DNA from: Gammaproteobacteria bacterium UBA6968
GTDB lineage: Bacteria > Pseudomonadota > Gammaproteobacteria > Pseudomonadales > Azotimanducaceae
Direction of reading: 5' to 3'
DNA: 6,489 nt
NCBI GenBank assembly: GCA_002450255.1
Contig: DJYW01000126.1
Location: 2,421-8,909 of the forward strand
Shown: one piece after another, positions 1 through 5,377 of the stretch
Position numbering within the stretch: position 1 is the stretch's first letter
Layout of the letters: each line of letters begins with the position of its first letter
Made by a program: the position numbers and the translations under genes
The notes under the pieces: generated by a model
Databases searched by the model: none
What the model was told of the DNA's origin: nothing
Seen by the model: the letters and a program-made list of their open reading frames with translations, nothing else

Positions 1-1
1 T

Positions 2-1264
2 CTTGCGGCTCGCTTGCGGGGTGGTGTCGGCATGTTCTTGGGCCGTATTCCTAACGTATGGTGGGGTAACGCGTTCTCTCGTTCAGGCGGATTGAGCGAC
101 TACAACCGGTTCCGCTCTTACAGCGATACCATTGGCCCAATGCCTGCTGCGGCAACCGCTGACCCGAGCTTCTTCTGGGTTGGTGCCACCAGCGACTACG
201 AAGTACGGTCTGCTTTCTTTGGTGATGCCCAAGCAACTGACCCGGATTTCCAGCCTGAAACCTTGTACCGCATGTCGTTGGGCATGGATATCAATATGGC
301 TGATGACTTCGATCTAAACATTGAATATGTCCGCGACGAGGTCGAAGACAATGTGTTCTACCGGGATTTGGGCTTAGTGCAGACGGGTACATTGGCCGAC
401 GGTCGTGGCACCTATACCGGTGCGTCAGACTACATGCTGACGAACGGCACCAAAGGCCGCAAAGATGCCATAACCGTTACCGTTAACAAGATGTACTCTG
501 ATGTCTTCGGCGGCGACCTATCCGTTTATGCTGGCTATACCAACATGGAGTCCTATGACGTATACGGTTTGACCTCATCGCAAGCGGAGTCCAGCTATGG
601 CTATATGCAACGTTCTGACGGTGAGAACCTGCCGTCTGCGCGCTCTTCATTCATGGCGGAGCACAAATTTGTTGCAGCCCTGGATTTCAAGCGAAACCTC
701 TTCGGCGATAACGAAACCCGACTGTCTTTGGTCTTGGTCCGCAAGAGCGGCGAACCATACAGCATTACCTACGACGAAGGTCGCAATAGCATCACTGGCA
801 ACTACCGGTTCTACACAGATTACCAATTAGCCTATATTCCTACCGGAGCCAATGATCCAGTTGTGTCATTTGCGAGCGACGCGGTAGCGGAAGAAGTGAT
901 GGCCCATATTAACGGCGGCAACTTAGCTGCCTTCAAAGGCCGCATCGCACCACGTAATGCGTTCAACAGCCCTTGGTCTTCGCGGGTGGACTTCCGCCTC
1001 ACCCAGGAAGTACGTTTGTTTGGTGAGCATAAAGCCATTGTTTTCTTTGATATCCTTAACGTGATGAATCTGTTGGGCGATAAGAATGCGGGCAAGGTGA
1101 CGGAGTACTCGTATAACAACAGCCGTCAAATCATCGTTGGTGATCCGACTGAAGATGGCCGAATCACCATCACTGGAGTCGATCCTGATGACAGTTTGTT
1201 CTATCGCAATAGTGATCGTCAGTCGGTTTGGCAAACTAAGCTTGGATTCAAGTATCAGTTCTAA
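2..1264 (+). CDS. TonB-dependent receptor, Oar-like, C-terminal part (5' end outside window)
   Basis: This is the C-terminal ~420 residues of an outer-membrane beta-barrel receptor; the reading frame is open to the left window edge, so the plug domain and signal peptide lie upstream. The visible part begins with the segment LRGGVGMFLGRIPNVWW, which resembles the RGG-F-G-PNVW signature of Oar-type (OmpA-related) TonB-dependent receptors. It continues with alternating aromatic/polar beta strands, the RKSGEPYSITY segment, the RIAPRNAFNSPWSSRVDFRL segment and FFDILNVMNLLGD near the C-terminus, all in the order usual for this family. It ends WQTKLGFKYQF, with a terminal Phe as expected for a BAM-recognised barrel. 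By family knowledge it would import a ligand in a TonB/ExbBD-dependent way; the ligand cannot be read from the sequence. An ATG at 32 is internal and not a credible start. The gene is followed by a hairpin array and a strong terminator, so it ends its transcription unit. Confidence 0.9.
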   Translation, partial: LAARLRGGVGMFLGRIPNVWWGNAFSRSGGLSDYNRFRSYSDTIGPMPAAATADPSFFWVGATSDYEVRSAFFGDAQATDPDFQPETLYRMSLGMDINMADDFDLNIEYVRDEVEDNVFYRDLGLVQTGTLADGRGTYTGASDYMLTNGTKGRKDAITVTVNKMYSDVFGGDLSVYAGYTNMESYDVYGLTSSQAESSYGYMQRSDGENLPSARSSFMAEHKFVAALDFKRNLFGDNETRLSLVLVRKSGEPYSITYDEGRNSITGNYRFYTDYQLAYIPTGANDPVVSFASDAVAEEVMAHINGGNLAAFKGRIAPRNAFNSPWSSRVDFRLTQEVRLFGEHKAIVFFDILNVMNLLGDKNAGKVTEYSYNNSRQIIVGDPTEDGRITITGVDPDDSLFYRNSDRQSVWQTKLGFKYQF

Positions 1265-1276
1265 GCACGATTGTCC

Positions 1277-1312
1277 GGGCTAGCTAAGCCCTTTCATGCG
1301 ATGAGTCGCATG
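1277..1312 (+). repeat. two perfect hairpins in the receptor 3' UTR
   Basis: Two short inverted repeats lie between the receptor stop codon and the terminator. The first is GGGCT (1277-1281) with AGCCC (1287-1291), a five-base-pair stem with a five-base loop, followed by TTT. The second is CATGCGA (1295-1301) with TCGCATG (1306-1312), a seven-base-pair stem with a four-base loop. Together with the terminator stem they make three consecutive hairpins in about 75 bases. The repeats are seen directly; that they fold in the mRNA and stabilise it or form part of a small RNA is inference. Confidence 0.6.
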
Positions 1313-1322
1313 GCCGTTAAAC

Positions 1323-1351
1323 AAAACGCCACCTTCGGGTGGCGTTTTTTT
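1323..1351 (+). terminator. Rho-independent terminator, probably bidirectional
   Basis: A perfect eleven-base-pair stem, AAAACGCCACC (1323-1333) with GGTGGCGTTTT (1338-1348), closes a TTCG tetraloop and runs into seven Ts (1345-1351). It ends the TonB-dependent receptor transcript 59 bases after the stop codon. Because the 5' flank of the stem is A-rich (1321-1326, preceded by TTAA), the other strand also reads as a GC stem followed by TTTTGTTT. The same element could therefore stop the convergent tesB transcript, for which no nearer terminator is visible. Confidence 0.93.
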
Positions 1352-1620
1352 GTGCGCACTTGCTGGTTGCTCGAAGCCAGCATAGAACGTCTGTGGATAG
1401 AGATTTATGCGCTAGCCGATCTGCCCAGGCGCAAAAGGATAAGGGCTTGCTGTCGGAGTGGTTGCTGAGGCGGTATGAGTTCGGCGGTGGCCAGTGGTGA
1501 TCAGCGTGCTGGCTGTCATCAATTTGGGCGAGTCGAACTGTCTGCATCGATCCAACGCTATCCAAGGTAAGGTAAGGTAAGGAGAGGCTGGGCCAGGCCC
1601 GCTTGCGAGAATGCCGGCCA
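1352..1620. other. intergenic stretch without convincing gene
   Basis: This is 269 bases between the terminator and the tesB stop codon. Open frames on both strands here are short, lack ribosome binding sites and give low-complexity translations. The only structures seen are an imperfect hairpin (TGCTGG at 1361-1366 with CCAGCA at 1377-1382), a short AAGGT tandem repeat (1564-1582) and the eleven-base palindrome GGGCCAGGCCC (1590-1600). If the bidirectional terminator is used by tesB, this stretch is the tesB 3' UTR. Confidence 0.5.
1564..1582. repeat. AAGGT pentamer tandem repeat
   Basis: Three exact copies of AAGGT are followed by a partial fourth (AAGG). The repeat lies 39 bases beyond the tesB stop codon, in non-coding sequence. 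It is a small simple repeat that could vary in copy number between strains; no function is evident. Confidence 0.7.
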
Positions 1621-2472
1621 CTACATTGGCCTTAACATCGACTCCTGCGTACAACTGGCAATCAAGCGACCAGCGCGGTCGAATATCTCGCCTTGATTAA
1701 GGCCGCGACTATCGTCTACAGCGAGGCTGCACTGATCAAACAAAAGCCATTCGTCCGCATCAGTATGCTGATGAAACCACATAGCATGATCTAAGCTGGT
1801 CATGCGGTGGGATTGAAACGGCACGCCGTAGGGCAGTATTGAATTGAACATTAAGGTACCGTCGCCGAGAAACGCGATTAAGCATTGCTGTTGTTGCACT
1901 GTTAAGTTCTGTGCGTGAGGCACCCTCATCCAACAAGCGAGTTTTGGTTCACGGCCAGGGGTAAAGGTGTCCGGAAAAAATGTATCAGAGATCAGCTCGA
2001 CTAAGGCTAGCCCGGCTTGCGTCATGGGGAAGTTAAAACCGCGCTCATCTGCTGCATTTCTGGCTACAGTTTGTTCTGGGGTCGGTACCTCTGGCATCTG
2101 TCTTTGATGGTGGTCGTTGGTTTGTTCGGGTTCTTTGAAGGAAGCCTGCATTTGAAAAACGCGTCGATCTCCTTGCCAGGCCGCGATATCGCGAACCTGA
2201 GATCGACCACCGTCGCGTAGCCGCGTGACGCGATAGTGGATCTCAGCATCCGGGTCGCCAGCTGCGAGAAAATAGGCATGCAGCGAGTGTGCACATTTGG
2301 TCTCGCTTACGGTCTGGAATGCGGCTGACAGGGCTTGACCGAGAAAATGGCCGCCGTAGACCATGCGATGATCGCCATAGGCGAAAGAGTCGCCAACGAA
2401 GCTCAATTCGGTCTCGGTTGTTTGCACTTGTAAGAGATCGGAAAGCGTTGCAGGCGACTGTGACTGACTCAT
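1621..2472 (-). CDS. tesB: acyl-CoA thioesterase II
   Basis: This 283-residue cytosolic protein hydrolyses acyl-CoA thioesters to free fatty acid and CoA. Length matches E. coli TesB (286 residues). The N-terminal hotdog domain (about 10-115) contains VYGGHFLGQAL and SLHAYFLAAGDPDAEIHY. The C-terminal hotdog domain (about 160-280) contains LDHAMWFH, DSRGLNQGEIFDRAGRLIAS and TQESMLR. Aligning by eye with E. coli TesB (Asp204, Thr228, Gln278), the catalytic triad is Asp204 (in FLGDGTL), Ser226 (in TSLDHAMW) and Gln276 (in CTQES), so it looks active; Ser in place of Thr is usual in the family. The frame stays open 56 codons upstream to 2640, but MSQSQSPATL at 2472 is the right start: it gives family length, has AGAG five bases upstream, and a TATAAT promoter lies inside the extension. 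The gene is monocistronic, convergent with the receptor gene and divergent from metY. Confidence 0.94.
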   Translation of the reverse strand: MSQSQSPATLSDLLQVQTTETELSFVGDSFAYGDHRMVYGGHFLGQALSAAFQTVSETKCAHSLHAYFLAAGDPDAEIHYRVTRLRDGGRSQVRDIAAWQGDRRVFQMQASFKEPEQTNDHHQRQMPEVPTPEQTVARNAADERGFNFPMTQAGLALVELISDTFFPDTFTPGREPKLACWMRVPHAQNLTVQQQQCLIAFLGDGTLMFNSILPYGVPFQSHRMTSLDHAMWFHQHTDADEWLLFDQCSLAVDDSRGLNQGEIFDRAGRLIASCTQESMLRPM

Positions 2473-2503
2473 GGCATCTCTAGGTTTAAGTATTAAATGA
2501 TAA

Positions 2504-2509
2504 ATTATA
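2504..2509 (-). promoter_or_regulatory. candidate tesB promoter -10 box
   Basis: On the minus strand this is a perfect TATAAT in an AT-rich stretch, 31 bases upstream of the tesB ATG, giving a predicted 5' UTR of roughly 25 bases. The -35 region at a 17-base spacing (2527-2532, GGGTCA on the minus strand) is weak. An alternative pairing is ATGACA (minus strand, 2542-2547) with TAGCAT (2519-2524), also at 17 bases, but its -10 box is poorer. Confidence 0.55.
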
Positions 2510-2542
2510 AAAGCGTGAATGCTAAATGACCCGAGGTGAGTT

Positions 2543-2558
2543 GTCATAGTGGTATGAC
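2543..2558. promoter_or_regulatory. operator-like dyad upstream of tesB
   Basis: A perfect inverted repeat, GTCATA (2543-2548) and TATGAC (2553-2558), is separated by four bases. It sits just upstream of, or overlapping, the -35 region of the candidate tesB promoter, a position suited to a dimeric repressor or activator. The half-site spacing is compatible with GntR-type regulators, but I do not recognise it as a specific known operator. The regulator is not in the window. Confidence 0.4.
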
Positions 2559-2617
2559 TTGGAGTGGCGCTCTTTGTCGAGAAAAGACATTTCAGCGTGA
2601 CGTTGATAGGCTTAGCC

Positions 2618-2636
2618 GGCGCTTGTGGGGAGCGCC
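2618..2636. repeat. inverted repeat between tesB and metY
   Basis: GGCGCT (2618-2623) and AGCGCC (2631-2636) form a GC-rich six-base-pair stem with a seven-base loop in the divergent control region. No T-run follows on either strand, so it is not a terminator. It may be a protein binding site or a chance repeat. Confidence 0.35.
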
Positions 2637-2699
2637 TCAAACGCGCGGTTTCTATATCGATGGGGGATACGTGTATAGATGATTAGCCGCTTACGAAGC

Positions 2700-2708
2700 T
2701 GTTATTAT
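2700..2708 (+). promoter_or_regulatory. candidate extended -10 promoter of metY
   Basis: TGTTATTAT is an extended -10 element: TGn at 2700-2702 followed directly by TATTAT (one mismatch to TATAAT). No good -35 hexamer is seen at 16-18 bases upstream, which fits the extended -10 class. The predicted start near 2715 leaves a leader of about 68 bases before the metY ATG. Confidence 0.4.
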
Positions 2709-2729
2709 AAGCGCCTTGGGAGGGCGGCT

Positions 2730-2742
2730 GGGCATCTTGCCC
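2730..2742 (+). promoter_or_regulatory. leader hairpin upstream of metY
   Basis: GGGCA (2730-2734) and TGCCC (2738-2742) form a perfect five-base-pair stem with a TCT loop, followed by GTTGTTTAATT. It falls inside the predicted metY leader. A weaker CGCC/GGCG pairing (2712-2715 with 2723-2726) precedes it. The trailing sequence is only moderately T-rich, so an attenuator is possible but unproven. By eye it does not match any SAM or SAH riboswitch consensus I know. Confidence 0.35.
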
Positions 2743-2770
2743 GTTGTTTAATTGATCAAAGAATAGAAAG

Positions 2771-2776
2771 AGAGGA
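2771..2776 (+). promoter_or_regulatory. Shine-Dalgarno site of metY
   Basis: AGAGGA lies six bases before the ATG at 2783, within a purine-rich run (2761-2776). It fixes the metY start. Confidence 0.75.
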
Positions 2777-2782
2777 ATTAGC

Positions 2783-4054
2783 ATGCGAGACGAAACAATA
2801 GCCATTCATGCCGGCTATACGACCGAGCCGACGACCAAATCTGTTACAGCACCGATCTACCAAACGGTCGCCTACGAATTTGATAATGCCCAACATGGCG
2901 CGGACCTGTTTGACCTGGCCGTACCGGGTAACATTTACTCTCGTATCATGAACCCAACCTGTGATGTGTTGGAGCAGCGGGTGGCAGCGTTGGAAGGGGG
3001 CATCGGTGCTCTGGCTGTATCGGCAGGCAGCGCAGCGATCAACTATGCGATTCTTAATATTGCTCAGATCGGCGATAACATCGTTACTGTTCCGCAACTT
3101 TACGGTGGCACCTACACACTCTTTGCGCATATGTTGCCGCAACAGGGGATAGAGGTGCGTTTCGCGGAAAATGATTCTGCTGAGGCGCTGGAAGCTTTGA
3201 TCGATGATCGCACCAAGGCGATTTTCATGGAAACCATCGGTAATCCAGCTGGCAACATCATTGATCTGGAAGCCGTTACCGCGATGGCGCGACGCCGTGG
3301 CATCGCAACGATTGCTGATAACACGGTTGCATCGCCGTCGCTGTTAAAACCGATTGAGCATGGTGTTGATATCGTGGTGCACTCACTGACCAAATATATG
3401 GGCGGACATGGCACGACGTTAGGCGGCATTATCGTCGATTCGGGTCAGTTCCCATGGGCTGAGCATAAAGATCGTTATCCGCACTTGAGCAGCCCGGAGC
3501 CCAGCTATCATGGCGTGGTCTATACCGACGCGCTTGGCCCAGCGGCATATATTGGGCGGGCGCGTACCGTGCCACTGCGCAATACGGGTTCAGCACTGTC
3601 TGCGATGAGCGCATTTCAGCTGTTACAGGGCATTGAGACGCTGCCGCTACGTATGGAACGCCATTGTGCCAACACTCAGGCTGTAGCCGAGTATTTGCAG
3701 CAGCACGATGCCGTCGATTGGGTTAGCTACGCCGGATTAAGCGATCATCCTCATCACGTTCTTGCTCAAAAATATATGGGCGGCACGGCGTCGGGCATTA
3801 TGACGTTTGGCGTGAAAGGCGGTTTTGCGGGCGGGGTTAAGTTTTACGACGCGCTGCAAATCTTTAAGCGATTGGTGAATATCGGAGACGCCAAGTCGCT
3901 GGCGTGTCATCCGGCTTCCACCACGCACCGTCAGTTGAGCGAAACAGAGCAGTTGGCTGTTGGTGTGAAGCCTGAAGCCATCCGCCTATCTATTGGTATT
4001 GAACATATCGACGACCTTAAAGCGGATTTGGATCAGGCGTTAGCGCACGCATAA
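2783..4054 (+). CDS. metY: O-acetylhomoserine sulfhydrylase (aminocarboxypropyltransferase)
   Basis: This PLP enzyme of the Cys/Met metabolism family makes homocysteine from O-acetylhomoserine and sulfide (direct sulfhydrylation) in the cytosol. At 423 residues it has the usual MetY length. Visible motifs in order are IAIHAGY (7-13), SVTAPIYQTVAYEF (20-33), YSRIMNPT with Tyr52 and Arg54 (phosphate contact from the partner subunit), LYGGTY with the ring-stacking Tyr107, ADNT with Asp179 (pyridine nitrogen), HSLTKYMGGHG with the Schiff-base Lys204, PASTTHRQL, and IRLSIGIEH with Arg401 (substrate carboxylate). All key residues are present. The SLTKYMGGHGTTLGG sequence and overall length favour MetY over MetB, MetZ or methionine gamma-lyase, although a related alkylthiol specificity cannot be excluded. 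It has a good Shine-Dalgarno site and its own candidate promoter, and no metX or methyltransferase gene adjoins it in the window. Confidence 0.95.
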   Translation: MRDETIAIHAGYTTEPTTKSVTAPIYQTVAYEFDNAQHGADLFDLAVPGNIYSRIMNPTCDVLEQRVAALEGGIGALAVSAGSAAINYAILNIAQIGDNIVTVPQLYGGTYTLFAHMLPQQGIEVRFAENDSAEALEALIDDRTKAIFMETIGNPAGNIIDLEAVTAMARRRGIATIADNTVASPSLLKPIEHGVDIVVHSLTKYMGGHGTTLGGIIVDSGQFPWAEHKDRYPHLSSPEPSYHGVVYTDALGPAAYIGRARTVPLRNTGSALSAMSAFQLLQGIETLPLRMERHCANTQAVAEYLQQHDAVDWVSYAGLSDHPHHVLAQKYMGGTASGIMTFGVKGGFAGGVKFYDALQIFKRLVNIGDAKSLACHPASTTHRQLSETEQLAVGVKPEAIRLSIGIEHIDDLKADLDQALAHA

Positions 4055-4062
4055 CCGATCGT

Positions 4063-4109
4063 CCGACCGCGCTGCGCGCGAGCCTTTAAAAGCGCAGCGC
4101 TTGGTCCGG
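4063..4109. repeat. long GC-rich inverted repeat after metY
   Basis: GCGCTGCGC (4069-4077) and GCGCAGCGC (4092-4100) are a perfect nine-base-pair inverted repeat with a 14-base loop. With small bulges the pairing extends outward: ACC 4066-4068 with GGT 4103-4105, and CCG 4063-4065 with CGG 4107-4109. It begins nine bases after the metY stop codon, in the gap between convergent genes. No T-run follows on either strand, so it is not a canonical intrinsic terminator, though it could block or stabilise transcript ends. Confidence 0.6.
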
Positions 4110-4119
4110 GTTAGCGATC

Positions 4120-4144
4120 CCCGCGCGGGCCGTCATTAGACGGC
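4120..4144. repeat. palindrome pair in the metY/M50 convergent gap
   Basis: The ten-base palindrome CCCGCGCGGG (4120-4129) directly abuts a perfect hairpin, GCCGTC (4129-4134) with GACGGC (4139-4144) around an ATTA loop. With the preceding long inverted repeat, most of the 139-base gap is self-complementary. The same ten-base palindrome recurs at 4936-4945. Confidence 0.55.
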
Positions 4145-4193
4145 TGGCCTCGAAAATCCTTGCTAAAAGCACCCACCCACCGCTTGCAGTGGA

Positions 4194-4829
4194 TCAGCCA
4201 AACAGGCTGATCCACTCCAGCATTTGCATGGCCAGGCTACTCAAATACTGAAACACTGGCACTCCAATCAAGCTCAGCAAGAGCAGACCCAACAAGATGC
4301 GGATTCCGTAGCGATCATTAAGACGTCGGTAACGGTGCGCCAGTTCGGTTGGTAACAGATGCGGCAGAATGTAGTGGCCGTCTAGCGGCCCAATTGGAAT
4401 CAGATTAAAGAGCATTAGCAGCAGATTAATTTGTGCGAGTAGCACGCAAAAGATGGTTAACCCCTCGTTATCAACACCATTCATGCGGGCATACAAAAAG
4501 GCGTTCCAAGTGACAAAGGCAAGGATTAAATTCATGCCCGGTCCCGCCGCGGCAACCCACAATTCAGCGCTCGGGCTACGAAACTTTTGTGGATTTACCG
4601 GCACTGGCTTAGCAAAGCCGAACCCGACAAACACCACCATGGCCAGCCCTACAGGATCGATGTGAGCAAGCGGATTGACGGTCAAACGGCCCATTCGCTC
4701 CGCAGTGTCGTCGCCATACCACTTTGCAACGAGGGCATGGCCATATTCATGAAACGAAAGCGAAATGATCAGCGCGATCAGCAGTAGCAGAAAAACCACA
4801 TACTGCCCGCCGAACAACAACATAATCAT
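4194..4829 (-). CDS. site-2-type intramembrane metalloprotease (peptidase M50 family)
   Basis: This 211-residue polytopic inner-membrane zinc protease belongs to the compact M50 family (SpoIVFB-like, COG1994 type). Predicted membrane segments lie near residues 6-26, 60-74, 90-114, 124-146 and 176-198. The zinc motif HEYGH (His27, Glu28, His31) sits at the end of the first segment. The third ligand is expected at Asp150 in NLIPIGPLDGH (142-152), the family's NPxP-LDG-type motif. VNPLAHIDPVG (51-61), FAKPVPVNP (72-80) and AAAGPGMN (93-100) are also typical. There is no PDZ domain, so it is not RseP. The substrate is unknown and no partner gene adjoins it. The start at 4829 is chosen because GGGAG lies nine bases upstream; the ATG at 4823 would put it 15 bases away. 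It converges with metY. Confidence 0.93.
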   Translation of the reverse strand: MIMLLFGGQYVVFLLLLIALIISLSFHEYGHALVAKWYGDDTAERMGRLTVNPLAHIDPVGLAMVVFVGFGFAKPVPVNPQKFRSPSAELWVAAAGPGMNLILAFVTWNAFLYARMNGVDNEGLTIFCVLLAQINLLLMLFNLIPIGPLDGHYILPHLLPTELAHRYRRLNDRYGIRILLGLLLLSLIGVPVFQYLSSLAMQMLEWISLFG

Positions 4830-4838
4830 TAGCGGTAG

Positions 4839-4843
4839 CTCCC
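4839..4843 (-). promoter_or_regulatory. Shine-Dalgarno site of the M50 protease gene
   Basis: GGGAG on the minus strand lies nine bases before the ATG at 4829. It decides between the two closely spaced Met codons at 4829 and 4823. No strong promoter is recognised further upstream. Confidence 0.5.
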
Positions 4844-4935
4844 AGGCGAAAGTTAGATCGTAAAATGGGGTAGATGTGCGGTAATCATTTTGTGGTCACA
4901 TAAAGTCAGCAGATCAATGAGTGACGCATGCCAAG

Positions 4936-4945
4936 CCCGCGCGGG
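4936..4945. repeat. CCCGCGCGGG palindrome, second copy
   Basis: This is an exact copy of the ten-base palindrome at 4120-4129, here 107 bases upstream of the M50 start. The two copies therefore flank that gene. They share only a base or two beyond the palindrome, so they are not obviously a duplicated longer element. Confidence 0.55.
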
Positions 4946-5117
4946 TCAGCGCTTATAACAGATACCCATCGGCATCATCCGCAGCTCACATTCCAACACT
5001 TGGCGCAGGGCGGAGGATAGCAGTTGGCCCCTAAATCGCCTAACTACAGTCGCGTATCTGACTTGCAGTGCGCTTTACGAAGGTCGGGTCGACTTGCCTT
5101 TATCCAGGCGCGACGCT

Positions 5118-5126
5118 TGTTATGAT
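5118..5126 (+). promoter_or_regulatory. candidate extended -10 promoter upstream of the ELM1 pair
   Basis: TGTTATGAT contains TGn followed by TATGAT (one mismatch to TATAAT). The best -35-like hexamer at a proper distance (TTTATC, 5099-5104) is weak, fitting an extended -10 promoter. Initiation near 5133 would leave about 245 untranslated bases before the ATG at 5378. A closer promoter was not recognised. Confidence 0.35.
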
Positions 5127-5151
5127 GCGTTTTTGCTTTGATTGCCGCAGG

Positions 5152-5167
5152 GCTTTTCAAGAAAAGC
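5152..5167. repeat. AT-rich inverted repeat in the ELM1 leader
   Basis: GCTTTTC (5152-5158) and GAAAAGC (5161-5167) are perfectly complementary around two bases and are followed by TTTGCTTTA. If transcribed from the candidate promoter just upstream, this would fold very early in the leader. It could be a protein-binding dyad or a weak early-termination hairpin; the sequence does not decide. Confidence 0.45.
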
Positions 5168-5334
5168 TTTGCTTTAGTGGTTACACTCGAACCTTTCCAG
5201 TAATACGGTACCTATTTGCTGTGTTTCAAGTTGCCAATTTGTCGCACCCACTGCCGATGTCTAGAGCGCTTGCGGCGGTGACGAGCGCGTCGCTCTCAGG
5301 TGTTTTAACCGGTGTGTTTACGGATTGCGGTACG

Positions 5335-5369
5335 CGCCGTCATGGCAGTTTTCCGACTTAGCGACGGCG
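5335..5369 (+). promoter_or_regulatory. inverted repeat that may mask the ELM1 ribosome binding site
   Basis: CGCCGTC (5335-5341) can pair with GACGGCG (5363-5369) across 21 bases. The downstream arm overlaps GGCGG (5366-5370), the only Shine-Dalgarno-like stretch before the ATG at 5378 (seven-base spacing). Pairing would hide this weak site. The repeat is seen; a control function is inference. Confidence 0.35.
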
Positions 5370-5377
5370 GCACACGA

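Larger units (their letters stand above)
4830..5377. other. 548-base intergenic region without convincing gene
   Basis: This divergent gap between the M50 gene and the first ELM1-family gene holds no coding frame I believe. A 97-codon frame from a GTG at 5068 to 5361 on the plus strand has no ribosome binding site, no recognisable family and a composition unlike the neighbours. What I do see is a palindrome (4936-4945), a candidate extended -10 promoter (5118-5126), an AT-rich inverted repeat (5152-5167) and a GC inverted repeat just before the ELM1 start (5335-5369). A candidate promoter this far upstream would give the ELM1 operon a long leader. Confidence 0.5.

Noticed and set aside
1412..1654. 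An 80-codon minus-strand frame overlapping the end of tesB by 34 bases
   Set aside because: The translation is low-complexity in Thr, Ala and Pro with no family resemblance, and there is no convincing ribosome binding site inside the tesB 3' end.
2473..2640. A 56-codon N-terminal extension of tesB to an upstream Met
   Set aside because: It would exceed family length, does not resemble TesB, and contains the TATAAT promoter box and the operator-like dyad.
2651..2679. TCTATA ... TATAGA inverted repeat with a 17-base spacer
   Set aside because: The arms are short and AT-rich with a long spacer, so chance is a sufficient explanation.
2640..2782. A known SAM or SAH riboswitch upstream of metY
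   Set aside because: No consensus core of the classes I know could be matched by eye; only a simple hairpin is present.
4853..4888. An 11-codon minus-strand frame (MITAHLPHFTI) upstream of the M50 gene, considered as a leader peptide
   Set aside because: It has no Shine-Dalgarno site, no attenuator structure and no run of regulatory codons.
4891..4900. TGTGGTCACA, resembling a CRP site
   Set aside because: The half-sites are two bases apart instead of the TGTGA-N6-TCACA spacing, so it does not fit CRP.
5179..5193. A minus-strand GGTTCGAGTGTAACC segment resembling a tRNA T-arm
   Set aside because: The stem is only four base pairs and no anticodon arm, D-arm or acceptor stem is found at the proper distances.
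5068..5361. A 97-codon plus-strand frame from a GTG start, Cys- and Arg-containing, upstream of the first ELM1 gene
   Set aside because: It has no Shine-Dalgarno site, no recognisable motif and irregular composition, and it spans the candidate promoter and inverted repeats. It is best read as a chance open frame.
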